The translations under genes and the position numbers were made by a program. This document shows, piece by piece, positions 51,408 through 59,349 of a DNA stretch of 64,000 nt. The stretch is from Kribbella capetownensis. GTDB lineage: Bacteria > Actinomycetota > Actinomycetes > Propionibacteriales > Kribbellaceae. The stretch is from positions 105,548 through 169,547 of the forward strand of contig NZ_SJKD01000012.1 of assembly GCF_004331485.1 (NCBI RefSeq). Direction: 5' to 3'. Below the pieces are notes generated by a model. That model ran no database searches. It saw only the letters and a list, made by a program, of their open reading frames with translations, and was not told the origin of the DNA. The first letter of the stretch is position 1. Each line of letters opens with the position of its first letter.

Positions 51408-53291
51408 GTGGAAATCTTCGCATTCGGTCCGGGCACGGTCCAGGTCGGCGACGACGGGGCGGTCGAGCAGGTCGCGCACCCGGACGGACGGCGGGTCCTG
51501 CTCGATCCCGGACCCGTGCACGACACCCTGCACGCGTGGGGCAAGGGCTTCGTGATCACGGACCGTGGCAGCCACCGCTTCGACAACCCGGCGCTCGTGC
51601 GCTGGCGGCAGACCGGCCTCGACCTGCTCTACCAGGTCGGTGAGCTGGAGTTGCGCGTCGGCCGCCGCTTCGGCGACCAGTGGACGGAGACCTACGAACT
51701 GCGCAACCCCGGGTCCGAGCCGACGACGGTCGGGTCGATTGCGATCAGTACGCCGTACCGCGACATCTATCGCTCGAGCCGGGAGAGTCTGACGGGAGCC
51801 GTGCATGCGCATGTGTGGACCGGTGGCGCGGATGCGTGGGTGTGGGCGGTGCCGATGGACGGCAGCGGTCCCGGGCTCGGTCTGCAGTTGAAGGAAGGCG
51901 AGCTGTGGGCGTACTCGGTGGAGTCGCGCGAGCCGGGGACGAGCAGCAACGTTCGCGGGCACATCTACCTCCACCCGACCGACCACGCCCGCGCGCCGCA
52001 CGCGATGGGTGGTCAGCCGCCGATCACGCTCGGGCCTGGAGCGTCGTACCGGTGGACCTGGCAGTTGGCCTGGTACGACAACCTGCCCGGATTCCATGCG
52101 GATCGGCAGCCGCTCATCGGCGCTGACCGGCTGGCCGCTGAGTTGGGGGAGACGATCGAGCTCGCCGGAGCCGGCCCGAGCGAGGTGACGAGCGACGAGC
52201 CCGGCGTGGTGCACGTCGAGGCGACGGACGGGAAGCGGACCGCGCGGATCGCCGTACTGTTCCATCGGCCGCTGCGCGAGATCGCCGAGCGGCGAGTGCG
52301 GTTCGTCCTCGACAGGCAGCGCCGGCCGGAGCTGGCGGACAGTCGGCAGTACGCCTTCGTGCCGTACGACAATGACAGTGGGCTCACTGTGTTGTCGGGT
52401 GCGTGGGCGGACTGGTCTGATGCGCGCGAACGGATCGGGATGGCTCTCCTGCTGCAGGAGGTCCGTGATCGCGGCTGGGGTGATCGGACCGAGCTGGAAG
52501 CGGCGTTGGCCGGGTACGAGCGCTTCGTCCGCGAGCATCTGGTGGACGAGGATGGCACGGTCCAGGACGACAGCATCCATCAGGACCGCGTCCGGCTGTA
52601 CAACTTCCCGTGGTTCGCGAGGTTCCTGCTCGGGCAGGGCGATCGGACCGGCGCCGCGCGCATCCTCGACCGGTACTACGAACTCGGCGGCGATCACTTC
52701 CTCGCCTTCGACCTCGGTCCGCTGCTCAGCGAACTCGGGATGCGCGATCACCTCATCCGGCATGCACGCCAGTTCATCGAGTACGGCGATGAGTTGCCGC
52801 CGCACGAGGTGAACTACGAGCAGTCGATGGTCGCGCCCTTGCTCGAGCTACTCGTGGCGGCGTACCGGATGGCACCCGACGAGATCGACGGCGCGGAGCT
52901 GAATCGACGGCTGCCGTGGCTGACCGCGTTCGCCGCCGATCAGCCCGACGTACGACTGCGGCAGGTGGCGATCCGGCACTGGGACGGGTACTGGTTCGGC
53001 CGGCTGCGGCTGTGGGGCGACGTGTTCCCGCACTATTGGTCCGTGCTGAGTGCGGCCGTGTACGCCGCTTGGCCACGGGAACTGGTCGAGCCGTCGACGG
53101 CGGCCTGGCTGGACGCCGCGACGGACTCGATCCTCCGTGCGAACCTGGTCAACTTCTCCCCGGACGGCGCCGCGACCTGCGCTTTCGTCTACCCGAGCTG
53201 CGTCAACGGACAGCCCGCCCATGTCGCCGACCCCTTGGCCAACGACCAGGACTGGGCCTTGGTCTACGCCATCAGGGCCTTAGGCAAGTGA
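51408..53291 (+). CDS. Unrecognised protein, putative six-hairpin/alpha-barrel glycan-active enzyme
   Basis: A protein of about 627 residues without signal peptide. The first 250 residues look beta-rich (LELRVGRRFGDQWTETYELRNPG, SYRWTWQLAWYDNLPGFH), like the N-terminal sandwich of some glycan enzymes. The remainder is helical with regularly spaced Trp/Tyr/His (RERIGMALLLQEVRDRGWGD, YNFPWFARFLLGQGD, DGYWFGRLRLWGDVFPHYWSVLS), which fits an (alpha/alpha) barrel. I cannot assign it to a named family. The GTG at 51408 has GGGA close upstream; GTG 51378 is possible. It overlaps the next gene by 12 bp, convergently. Confidence 0.58.
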   Translation: MEIFAFGPGTVQVGDDGAVEQVAHPDGRRVLLDPGPVHDTLHAWGKGFVITDRGSHRFDNPALVRWRQTGLDLLYQVGELELRVGRRFGDQWTETYELRNPGSEPTTVGSIAISTPYRDIYRSSRESLTGAVHAHVWTGGADAWVWAVPMDGSGPGLGLQLKEGELWAYSVESREPGTSSNVRGHIYLHPTDHARAPHAMGGQPPITLGPGASYRWTWQLAWYDNLPGFHADRQPLIGADRLAAELGETIELAGAGPSEVTSDEPGVVHVEATDGKRTARIAVLFHRPLREIAERRVRFVLDRQRRPELADSRQYAFVPYDNDSGLTVLSGAWADWSDARERIGMALLLQEVRDRGWGDRTELEAALAGYERFVREHLVDEDGTVQDDSIHQDRVRLYNFPWFARFLLGQGDRTGAARILDRYYELGGDHFLAFDLGPLLSELGMRDHLIRHARQFIEYGDELPPHEVNYEQSMVAPLLELLVAAYRMAPDEIDGAELNRRLPWLTAFAADQPDVRLRQVAIRHWDGYWFGRLRLWGDVFPHYWSVLSAAVYAAWPRELVEPSTAAWLDAATDSILRANLVNFSPDGAATCAFVYPSCVNGQPAHVADPLANDQDWALVYAIRALGK

Positions 53292-53987
53292 GGGGAGCAG
53301 GTCGCGCAGGTTGTTCATCAGGTGGGTGTGGATGCTGGTGCCGTAAGAGATGCGGTGGGCGCCGGCGGCGATCACCTCGCCAGAAGTAGGCCCGCCGATC
53401 GCGGCGTGGGCATTGATCGGGCCGCCGATGCCTTCGACGACCTCGGCCAGGACGTCGGTCGGGGCCATGATCGGGTAGACGCAGTCGGCGCCGGCCCGGC
53501 GGTACGCCCGGCCGCGGGCAATGGCATCGGCCACTCCGCCGCCGCGGATGAACACGTCGACTCGTGCGTTGATCACCAGGTCCGCACCCGCGGCGGCGCG
53601 AACCTCGGCCAGGTAGTCGGCCTGCCGCGCCGGGTCGGTGAGCACGCGGTCCACCGAGTCCTCCAGGTTGCAGCCGACGACGCCGGCGTCGAGCACGCGC
53701 TCGACGAACTCCTTCGGCGCCAGGCCATACCCTGCCTCCAGATCGGCAGTCACCGGTACGTCGATCGCTCGCGCGATCTGGGCGACCGCGGCGAACATCT
53801 CCGCCGGTGGGGTCAGCTGACCATCGTCGTACCCGAGGACGCGGGCGACCGCGCCGCTGCTGGTCGCGACCGCTGCGAAGCCTGCCTCGGCCATGATCCT
53901 GGCACTGACCGGATCCCAGGCGTTGGGCAGGATCAGCGGCGGACCGCCGTGATGCAAGGCCCGGAACTGCTCCGCTCCCGATGTCAT
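53280..53987 (-). CDS. Isocitrate lyase/PEP mutase-superfamily protein
   Basis: A 235-residue TIM-barrel protein acting on 2-oxo- or carboxy-acids with Mg2+. It has the superfamily's substrate and metal motifs PNAWDPVSAR (about 21-30), TADLEAGYG (Asp82, Glu84) and NLEDS (Glu109). The Lys-Lys-Cys-Gly-His loop of true isocitrate lyase is absent, so it belongs to the PEP-mutase/oxaloacetase side, often called carboxyvinyl-carboxyphosphonate mutase-like. The frame extends far upstream, but the ATG at 53987 is the natural start. An 8-bp gap separates it from the AhpD-like gene, with which it is co-transcribed. Confidence 0.85.
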   Translation of the reverse strand: MTSGAEQFRALHHGGPPLILPNAWDPVSARIMAEAGFAAVATSSGAVARVLGYDDGQLTPPAEMFAAVAQIARAIDVPVTADLEAGYGLAPKEFVERVLDAGVVGCNLEDSVDRVLTDPARQADYLAEVRAAAGADLVINARVDVFIRGGGVADAIARGRAYRRAGADCVYPIMAPTDVLAEVVEGIGGPINAHAAIGGPTSGEVIAAGAHRISYGTSIHTHLMNNLRDLLPSLA

Positions 53988-53995
53988 CGCGCGGC

Positions 53996-54457
53996 TCAGC
54001 TCGGCTTGTAGTGGCCGGGCTCCATCCGCCCGGTCACCCCGACCCGGGTCCACATGTTGATCGTGATGATCAATGCGATCAACTGTGCCAAGTCCTTCTC
54101 GCCGAACACGCTCGCTGCCAGGTCGTACACCTCGTCCGGGACGTGGTCGACGCTGATCAGCGTGATCGCCTCGGTCAGTGCCAGCGCGGCCTGCTCCTCC
54201 TCGGTGTAGAACTTGCGCGCCTCCCGCCAGACCGGCAGCAGCGAGATCCGCTGCTGGTCGGCACCGAGGTGCAGGAGGTCGAGCGAGTGCATGTCGGTGC
54301 AGTAGGAGCAGCCGTTCAGCTGGGAAGCACGGATCCTGATCAGGTTCGCCAGCTTCGGATCGATGCCGGCGTCGGAGACCCTGTCCAGCGCGATCATCGC
54401 CTGGTAGAAGTCGGGAACCAGGTTGGCGAGCTTCACCCGCCGCGTCGTTGTGCTCAT
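53996..54457 (-). CDS. Carboxymuconolactone decarboxylase/AhpD-family protein
   Basis: A 153-residue all-helical protein of the AhpD fold. The redox motif Cys50-x2-Cys53-x3-His57 (NGCSYCTDMHSLD) is intact, so an alkylhydroperoxide-reducing or thiol-dependent role is likely. The chain also has the EEEQAALALTEAITLI helix common in this family. It is the first gene of a two-gene leftward unit. Confidence 0.88.
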   Translation of the reverse strand: MSTTTRRVKLANLVPDFYQAMIALDRVSDAGIDPKLANLIRIRASQLNGCSYCTDMHSLDLLHLGADQQRISLLPVWREARKFYTEEEQAALALTEAITLISVDHVPDEVYDLAASVFGEKDLAQLIALIITINMWTRVGVTGRMEPGHYKPS

Positions 54458-54533
54458 GCCACCAACCTAGGCCGGGATCGGCCCAGGGCGCTGGTCCACT
54501 TCCAGACAGGATCCGGGAGCCAATTCTGCCGCT

Positions 54534-54603
54534 CCTCAGAGGCGATGGTCGGAAACGTGGCCGAATCTGAGGGGTAGCACTGCATTTCTGAGGGGTTACC
54601 CCC
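54534..54603 (+). promoter_or_regulatory. Repeated TCTGAGGGGT motif upstream of the small secreted protein
   Basis: TCTGAGGGGT is found at 54566-54575 and 54587-54596, exactly 21 bp (two helical turns) apart, and an inverted copy of its left part, CCTCAGA, at 54534-54540. The second copy runs into GGGGT-T-ACCCC (54592-54602). The rest of the 223-bp gap (54458-54680) shows nothing else I can identify. The pattern suggests a cooperatively binding activator or response regulator. Confidence 0.5.
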
Positions 54604-54680
54604 GATGTGGCCGACGGCACCTGAGGCCGACCGTGAAATGAGAGCGGCGATCCCGCCGCCGCCGAATTCACGGAGGAATC

Positions 54681-55055
54681 ATGAACCGCCAGTACACAGT
54701 CCTCGCACTGTCCGCAGTCGCGATGGGCACAGTCGTTCTCACCACGCCGCAAGCGTCCGCCATGCCGAAGGAGCCCGCCTCCGCATCGGTCTCTCAGAAC
54801 GGCCCGGCGGCGCCACCCGACTGGCCGGACGAAGGCAGCGGCTATCCGGGGTCCGATACCACTGGTCCGGAGTACAACTACCCGAACTACGACCCGGCCT
54901 ACGAAGTGCCGGCCGTGAAGACCGTGTCCGCGCAGAGTCTGTCGGACGACAACGGTGTCGAGGCTCTGCAGGCTGGTGTCTCCGCACTCGGTGGTGCGGC
55001 CGTCGCCTTCGGCGGCATGTGGCTGTACCGGCGTCGTCACGCGCTGGCCGGCTGA
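54681..55055 (+). CDS. Small secreted or membrane-anchored protein of unknown function
   Basis: A 124-residue protein with a Sec signal (VLALSAVAMGTVVLTTPQASA, cleavage near residue 27), a Pro/Gly/Tyr-rich middle (GSGYPGSDTTGPEYNYPNYDPAYEVP) and a C-terminal hydrophobic segment (ALGGAAVAFGGMWLYRRRH) that could anchor it with a basic inner tail. A GGAGG site sets the start. This signal-linker-TM-Arg layout is common among actinobacterial surface proteins without LPXTG. No homologous function is recognised. Confidence 0.72.
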   Translation: MNRQYTVLALSAVAMGTVVLTTPQASAMPKEPASASVSQNGPAAPPDWPDEGSGYPGSDTTGPEYNYPNYDPAYEVPAVKTVSAQSLSDDNGVEALQAGVSALGGAAVAFGGMWLYRRRHALAG

Positions 55056-55092
55056 CGAGGCCGTCCGGAATCCGCGGGATGAGGCACAGCCG

Positions 55093-55452
55093 ATGTGGAT
55101 GATCGCAGTGCTGACAAGCGTCGGGCTGGCTGTGGGGGCAGGGCTTCTGGCCCTGATCAGCCAGCCCGACACCGGGCTCGACGATCTCGAACGCGAGTCC
55201 GCGAACTGGCGCCAGGTGGACGCCGAGGTGCTCTCGGTACTGCGGGCCGGTAACCGTACGTTCTTGCTGGTCCGCTTCCCGGTAGGAACCTCGCTGATTC
55301 GCAACGATGTCCGGTACCCGCTGCCCGGTCCGGTCCCGTACGCCGGGCAGCGGGTCCCGATCAAGTACGACCCGGTGGCTCCGGCGCGGGTGGTCTTCGA
55401 CCTGCATCCGGAGACCCGGAGAACGCCGAACCCGGCCGGGCAGTCGCATTGA
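55093..55452 (+). CDS. DUF3592-like membrane protein
   Basis: A 119-residue protein with one N-terminal span (MIAVLTSVGLAVGAGLLALI) and a beta-rich domain (WRQVDAEVLSV, TFLLVRFPVG, GQRVPIKYDPVAPARVVF). The VP-x-KYDP motif is characteristic of DUF3592-type proteins, whose role is unknown. The ATG at 55093 is chosen because the upstream frame overlaps the preceding gene. Spacing of 37 bp suggests co-transcription with it. Confidence 0.7.
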   Translation: MWMIAVLTSVGLAVGAGLLALISQPDTGLDDLERESANWRQVDAEVLSVLRAGNRTFLLVRFPVGTSLIRNDVRYPLPGPVPYAGQRVPIKYDPVAPARVVFDLHPETRRTPNPAGQSH

Positions 55453-55491
55453 TCGTGTGTACACAGATTGATCCACGTTGATCGTGCACAC
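55449..55491. promoter_or_regulatory. TTGATC repeats and palindrome before the LuxR-type regulator
   Basis: TTGATC occurs at 55449, 55468 and 55478; two copies extend to TTGATCGTG (55449-55457, 55478-55486). The first is followed by the perfect palindrome TGTGTACACA (55456-55465), the second by CGTGCACACG. All lie in the 86-bp gap before the LuxR-type gene, suggesting an operator of paired half-sites. Confidence 0.45.
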
Positions 55492-55538
55492 GGGTATTTA
55501 CAGCGACAGCCCGGCGTCACGGGCGCAGACTGGGGGAT

Positions 55539-58500
55539 GTGGGAGGGGCGGGGGTCTTACGCTCACCCCGAATCGCCGGTCGGGGCGAGGAACGAAGGAT
55601 CCTCGGAACGGCGATCCGGGCGGCTGCCGAAGGACGGCCGTGTGCGGTGTTCGTACACGGAGAGGCGGGCGTGGGCAAGACTCGCCTGGTCCGAGTCGCC
55701 GCTGACGAGGCCGCGGCCCGCGGCGTGGCGGTCCTGTGGGGCAGATGCGTTCGCTTCGGCGCGGTGGATTCGCCGTACGGCCCACTGATCAGCGCACTGG
55801 AAGGGTGGGCGGAGTCGGCCGATCCACGCGAGCTGGCCGACGTACTCGCTGATGTGCCTGCTGCCGGCGGATTGTTGCCGTCACTGAATGCGTATACCTC
55901 CAGCAGTGCGATCCGGCTTCTGTCCGTGGTCGATGCACTCGTGATGGCGATCGCTTCGCATCGTCCGGCGGTTCTCGTCATCGACGACGTGCAGTGGGCC
56001 GACCTTGCGTCGCGCGATGCGCTCTCGTATCTGATCGCCGGTTTCCGTGGACAGCAGCTGTCGATTCTGACCACCTACCGCGATGAGGAGCTTGGCACCG
56101 GTGATCCGATCCACAGCTGGCTCGCGGACCTCCGGCGGATGCCGTCGGTGACCGGCCTGCGGCTGGACCGGATGACCTGGGAGGAGACCGAGCAGCAGCT
56201 TGCGCACTTGCTGGGCGATCACCCGCACCATCACCTGGTGGACGACGTCGTACTACGGTCCGACGGCAACCCGTATCTCAGTGAACTGCTCCTCGAGGGG
56301 GTCACCGTGGGCGACGAGGAGTTGCCCGCCGATCTGCCGGCGGAGCTGAGGGCGGCCCTGCTCGCCGCCTGGCATCGGCTGTCGGCGCCGGGCCGTGAAG
56401 TCATGCGGGTGCTCGCGGTGGCCGGACGGCCGACGTCGATCGACGACCTGCGGGAGGTCGCGGCGACGCGTGGGATCGGCTCCGATGCCCTGACGAACGC
56501 GCTGGTCGAGGCAACCGACTCCGGGATCTGCGTGGCGCAGGGCGCGGACATGTGCTGGTTCCGGCACCCGCTGCTGGCGGAGGTGCTGTACGCGACCTTC
56601 GTGCCGGGCGAGGCCGAATCCGTGCATGCCGCCTGGGCCAAGACGCTCGAGTCCCGCACCGCCACCGGCCCCGACGAGGTCCAACGGCAAGGCGACCTGG
56701 CGCTGCACTACGAGGGCGCGCACGATCTGGAGTCCTGTCTCGAGGCGTCGCTGAGGGCAGCCGGCCTCGCGAGCGGGATCAGAGCGCGGCGCGAGGAGGC
56801 GATCCATCTCCGCCGCGCAGCCCGCCTGTGGTCCACGGTGTACGGCCCCGACTCAGCCGGCCGTGCGGATACAGCCGGCCGGGCGGATGAAGGCGGCCGG
56901 GCGGATACGGCCCACCGGGCAGATGAAGGCGACCTGCTGGAGCGCGTCGCGCGAGCCAACGAACTGGTCGGCGAAGGCGAGGCGAGCTTCGCGGCGTGGA
57001 GCCGCGCCCTCGAACTCGTGGACGAGCGGACCGACCCGCTCCGCGCAAGCAGGCTGCGGCGGCGATGGGCCGACTCGGCCTGGGCAACCGGCAGGCTGAG
57101 CGACGAGGCGATCGTCGAGGCCAGCCGAGCGGTCGAGCTGAGCCGGCCGTATCCGGACAGCGCGGAGTACGCCGAAGCCCTGGCCGGCCTCAGTTGGCGA
57201 CAAGCCTGGAACAACGATGTCGAGCCGGCGCGCGAACATGCCGAGGAGGCGGTCCTTGCTGCGGAGCGTGCTGGATCCAGCGCTGCACTCAGCCTCGCCT
57301 ACGCAGCCCGCGGCTGCGCGGATCTGCGCAACGAGCGTTCCGACGGGGACACTGCGACGGCGTTGCGCTCGGCCTGGAAGACCGGCGATCCGGATGTGTT
57401 GTGGCGGACCCTCGTGGCCCGGCGCAACTACTTGCTCCAGCGCGGTGGTGTCGCGGAATGCGTCGAGCCGGCAACGGAGTTCCTCCGGTTCGCGCTCGAC
57501 GTCGGGGCGTTGTCGTCGGCGGTCTTCGCGGCCGGAATCCTGGCGAAGGACCTGTTGATCCTCGGACGCTTCGCCGAGACCAGCGACGTGACGCGGCAGG
57601 GGCTCGCCCTGGCTTGTCTACCGAGCCCGAGTGCGATGGTTCGGCTGAGCGCAGCGTCGTTGTCGATCCGTCAAGGGAGCCTGGACGTGGCGGGCATGCA
57701 CCTGCAGCGAGCCAACGAGCTGATCCCGGCGCTGGAGGAGCGTCTCGGGCTGGTAGCGCCGCCCGTCCTGGCCGAGTACCTGCTCGCGACGGGTCACGCA
57801 GAGGCGGCCCTCGACCTGCTGTCGCGCACGTTGACCACGCACATCGCCGATCCCCGCGACGCGGACGAGATGCTGATGTGGGGGGCACGTGCGGCCGCCG
57901 ATCTGGCGGAGTCCGCTCGAGACCGGCGCGACGGCAGAAGCCTCCGGACGACTCGCGCGCAACTCGATGACCTGGTCGTCTTGCGCGCACGGCTGTCACC
58001 GCCGCCTTTCGAAGTCATCACCACCGAGGATCTGATCCAACCGGCGATACAGGCGCTGTTCACCGCCGAGACGGCACGATGCATGGCGAAGATGCCGACC
58101 TCAGGTGCCTGGGAGGACGCTGCACGTCGCTGCGGTGCCGCGGGACTTCGGTGGGAGGAAGCCGTCGCGTCCTGGCGGTGGGCACAGGCCTTGCTTGCCG
58201 AGAGAGCCCCTCGGGCCGTCGTCGCCGTACCGCTGAGATCGGCGCACCACTTCGCCGTCGAAGTGGGCGCGTTGCCCCTGCAACAGCAGGTGGAGACGCT
58301 GGCCGGCCTCGGCAAGATCCAGCTCGGCGAGCCGTCGGCACCGACCTACGACGAGCCCGCGGGACCGTTCCGATCCTTGACCAAGCGGGAGCAGGAGGTG
58401 CTCGCCCACCTCGTCGCGAACCGGACGTACGCCGAGATCGCGCAATCGCTGTTCATCAGCGAGAAGACGGTCAGCGTGCATGTGTCGAACCTGCTGCACA

Positions 58501-58577
58501 AGACCGGTACGACGTCCCGTCGCGAGGTGGCTGCCCTCGCCATCCGACTTCGCCAGTCGCCGACCGACGTCGACTAG
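55539..58577 (+). CDS. LAL-type LuxR-family transcriptional regulator with AAA ATPase domain
   Basis: A 1012-residue large ATP-binding regulator. Walker A is GEAGVGKT (41-48), Walker B lies in VLVIDDVQWADL (about 145-156), followed by a long helical TPR-like middle and a C-terminal LuxR helix-turn-helix (LTKREQEVLAHLVANRTYAEIAQ, then SEKTVSVHVSNLL). Such proteins often activate natural-product or sugar genes. The GTG start follows GGGGG. Residues 441-464 carry a hexapeptide repeat, absent from most relatives. The stop overlaps the convergent SagB-type gene by 4 bp, so it may control the neighbouring RiPP operon; this is inference. Confidence 0.88.
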   Translation: MGGAGVLRSPRIAGRGEERRILGTAIRAAAEGRPCAVFVHGEAGVGKTRLVRVAADEAAARGVAVLWGRCVRFGAVDSPYGPLISALEGWAESADPRELADVLADVPAAGGLLPSLNAYTSSSAIRLLSVVDALVMAIASHRPAVLVIDDVQWADLASRDALSYLIAGFRGQQLSILTTYRDEELGTGDPIHSWLADLRRMPSVTGLRLDRMTWEETEQQLAHLLGDHPHHHLVDDVVLRSDGNPYLSELLLEGVTVGDEELPADLPAELRAALLAAWHRLSAPGREVMRVLAVAGRPTSIDDLREVAATRGIGSDALTNALVEATDSGICVAQGADMCWFRHPLLAEVLYATFVPGEAESVHAAWAKTLESRTATGPDEVQRQGDLALHYEGAHDLESCLEASLRAAGLASGIRARREEAIHLRRAARLWSTVYGPDSAGRADTAGRADEGGRADTAHRADEGDLLERVARANELVGEGEASFAAWSRALELVDERTDPLRASRLRRRWADSAWATGRLSDEAIVEASRAVELSRPYPDSAEYAEALAGLSWRQAWNNDVEPAREHAEEAVLAAERAGSSAALSLAYAARGCADLRNERSDGDTATALRSAWKTGDPDVLWRTLVARRNYLLQRGGVAECVEPATEFLRFALDVGALSSAVFAAGILAKDLLILGRFAETSDVTRQGLALACLPSPSAMVRLSAASLSIRQGSLDVAGMHLQRANELIPALEERLGLVAPPVLAEYLLATGHAEAALDLLSRTLTTHIADPRDADEMLMWGARAAADLAESARDRRDGRSLRTTRAQLDDLVVLRARLSPPPFEVITTEDLIQPAIQALFTAETARCMAKMPTSGAWEDAARRCGAAGLRWEEAVASWRWAQALLAERAPRAVVAVPLRSAHHFAVEVGALPLQQQVETLAGLGKIQLGEPSAPTYDEPAGPFRSLTKREQEVLAHLVANRTYAEIAQSLFISEKTVSVHVSNLLHKTGTTSRREVAALAIRLRQSPTDVD
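56859..56930 (+). repeat. Four 18-bp units in frame within the LuxR-type gene
   Basis: Units encode GRADTA, GRADEG, GRADTA and HRADEG. DNA units share the CGGGCGGAT-type core and alternate, so a 36-bp pair may have been duplicated. Expansion keeps the reading frame. It inserts a charged, flexible linker between the TPR-like helices of the regulator. Confidence 0.75.
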
Positions 58578-59344
58578 CCGTCCGTCAGCCGGTCGAGCCC
58601 TCGGCGGGCGGTGCGGTCGCCGGGCGTCGGGTGGCCGATCGCCGTTGCGTACAAGACGATCTCGGACTCGGCGTCGAGGCCCAGCAGCCCAGACAGCTCG
58701 TCGTCGAAGAAGCCGCCGAGGTTGACCGAGCCCAGTCCGAGCCCGGTCGCGGTGAGTACGACGTTCTGCGCCGCGTGCCCGGCCTCCAGCAACAGGTAGC
58801 GGTAGCCGCGCTCGCCGTACTTGCCGAGGCTGCGTGCGCAGACGGCCGAGAACACAAGGACCACGGCGGCTTCGGCCGCCCACGGTTGACCCAGGAACAG
58901 CGAGCGGATCAGCCGCACGGGCACCGCTTCGTCGCGCACCCGCTCCAGACCGTCCGCGAGAGGAACGTAGTGGTAGATCCCCGCCGGTACGCCGTCCACC
59001 GATCGCACCAGCAGGCTCACCTCCAACGGATAGAGCCCGCCGCCGGACGGCACCGCCCGGTCAAGTGTTGCGGTGACGCCGTACCCAGCCCGCAGCAGGG
59101 TGGCCAGCTCCGCGAAGCCGATCAGCTCGTCGCGGAACACGCGGCACGACACCCGTCCGCGCACAAGGTCGGCCAGCGGAGCGGCGACCCGCAAGCCTGG
59201 CGGCAACCGGATCCACGGAGCCGACGGGTCCTCACGCCCCGGTTCCGGCCGCGGCTGGAGGACCTGCGGGTTGTCGGATCGCCGGCGGACGGTACCGCGG
59301 TGGAAGGTCCAGGCCAGCGGCTGAGCGGTACGGAAAGCAGTCAT
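58574..59344 (-). CDS. SagB-type FMN dehydrogenase of the azole-forming RiPP operon
   Basis: A 256-residue nitroreductase-fold flavoprotein. In azole-forming peptide pathways this enzyme oxidises thiazoline/oxazoline rings to thiazole/oxazole. The marker motifs are PSGGGLYPLEVSLLV and the SagB/McbC signature KYGERGYRYLLLEAGHAAQN, which includes the Lys-Tyr pair needed for activity. The ATG at 59344 lies 5 bp after the YcaO gene stop, so the two are co-translated; the longer frame to 59632 is a shadow of that gene. It is the last gene of the operon and overlaps the LuxR-type gene end by 4 bp. Confidence 0.9.
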   Translation of the reverse strand: MTAFRTAQPLAWTFHRGTVRRRSDNPQVLQPRPEPGREDPSAPWIRLPPGLRVAAPLADLVRGRVSCRVFRDELIGFAELATLLRAGYGVTATLDRAVPSGGGLYPLEVSLLVRSVDGVPAGIYHYVPLADGLERVRDEAVPVRLIRSLFLGQPWAAEAAVVLVFSAVCARSLGKYGERGYRYLLLEAGHAAQNVVLTATGLGLGSVNLGGFFDDELSGLLGLDAESEIVLYATAIGHPTPGDRTARRGLDRLTDG

Positions 59345-59349
59345 CGTCC

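Noticed and set aside
54604..55520. Upstream extension of the PEP-mutase-like frame to 55520
   Set aside because: The added residues run antisense to the AhpD-like and small-protein genes' region, lack similarity, and the family N-terminus begins at ATG 53987.
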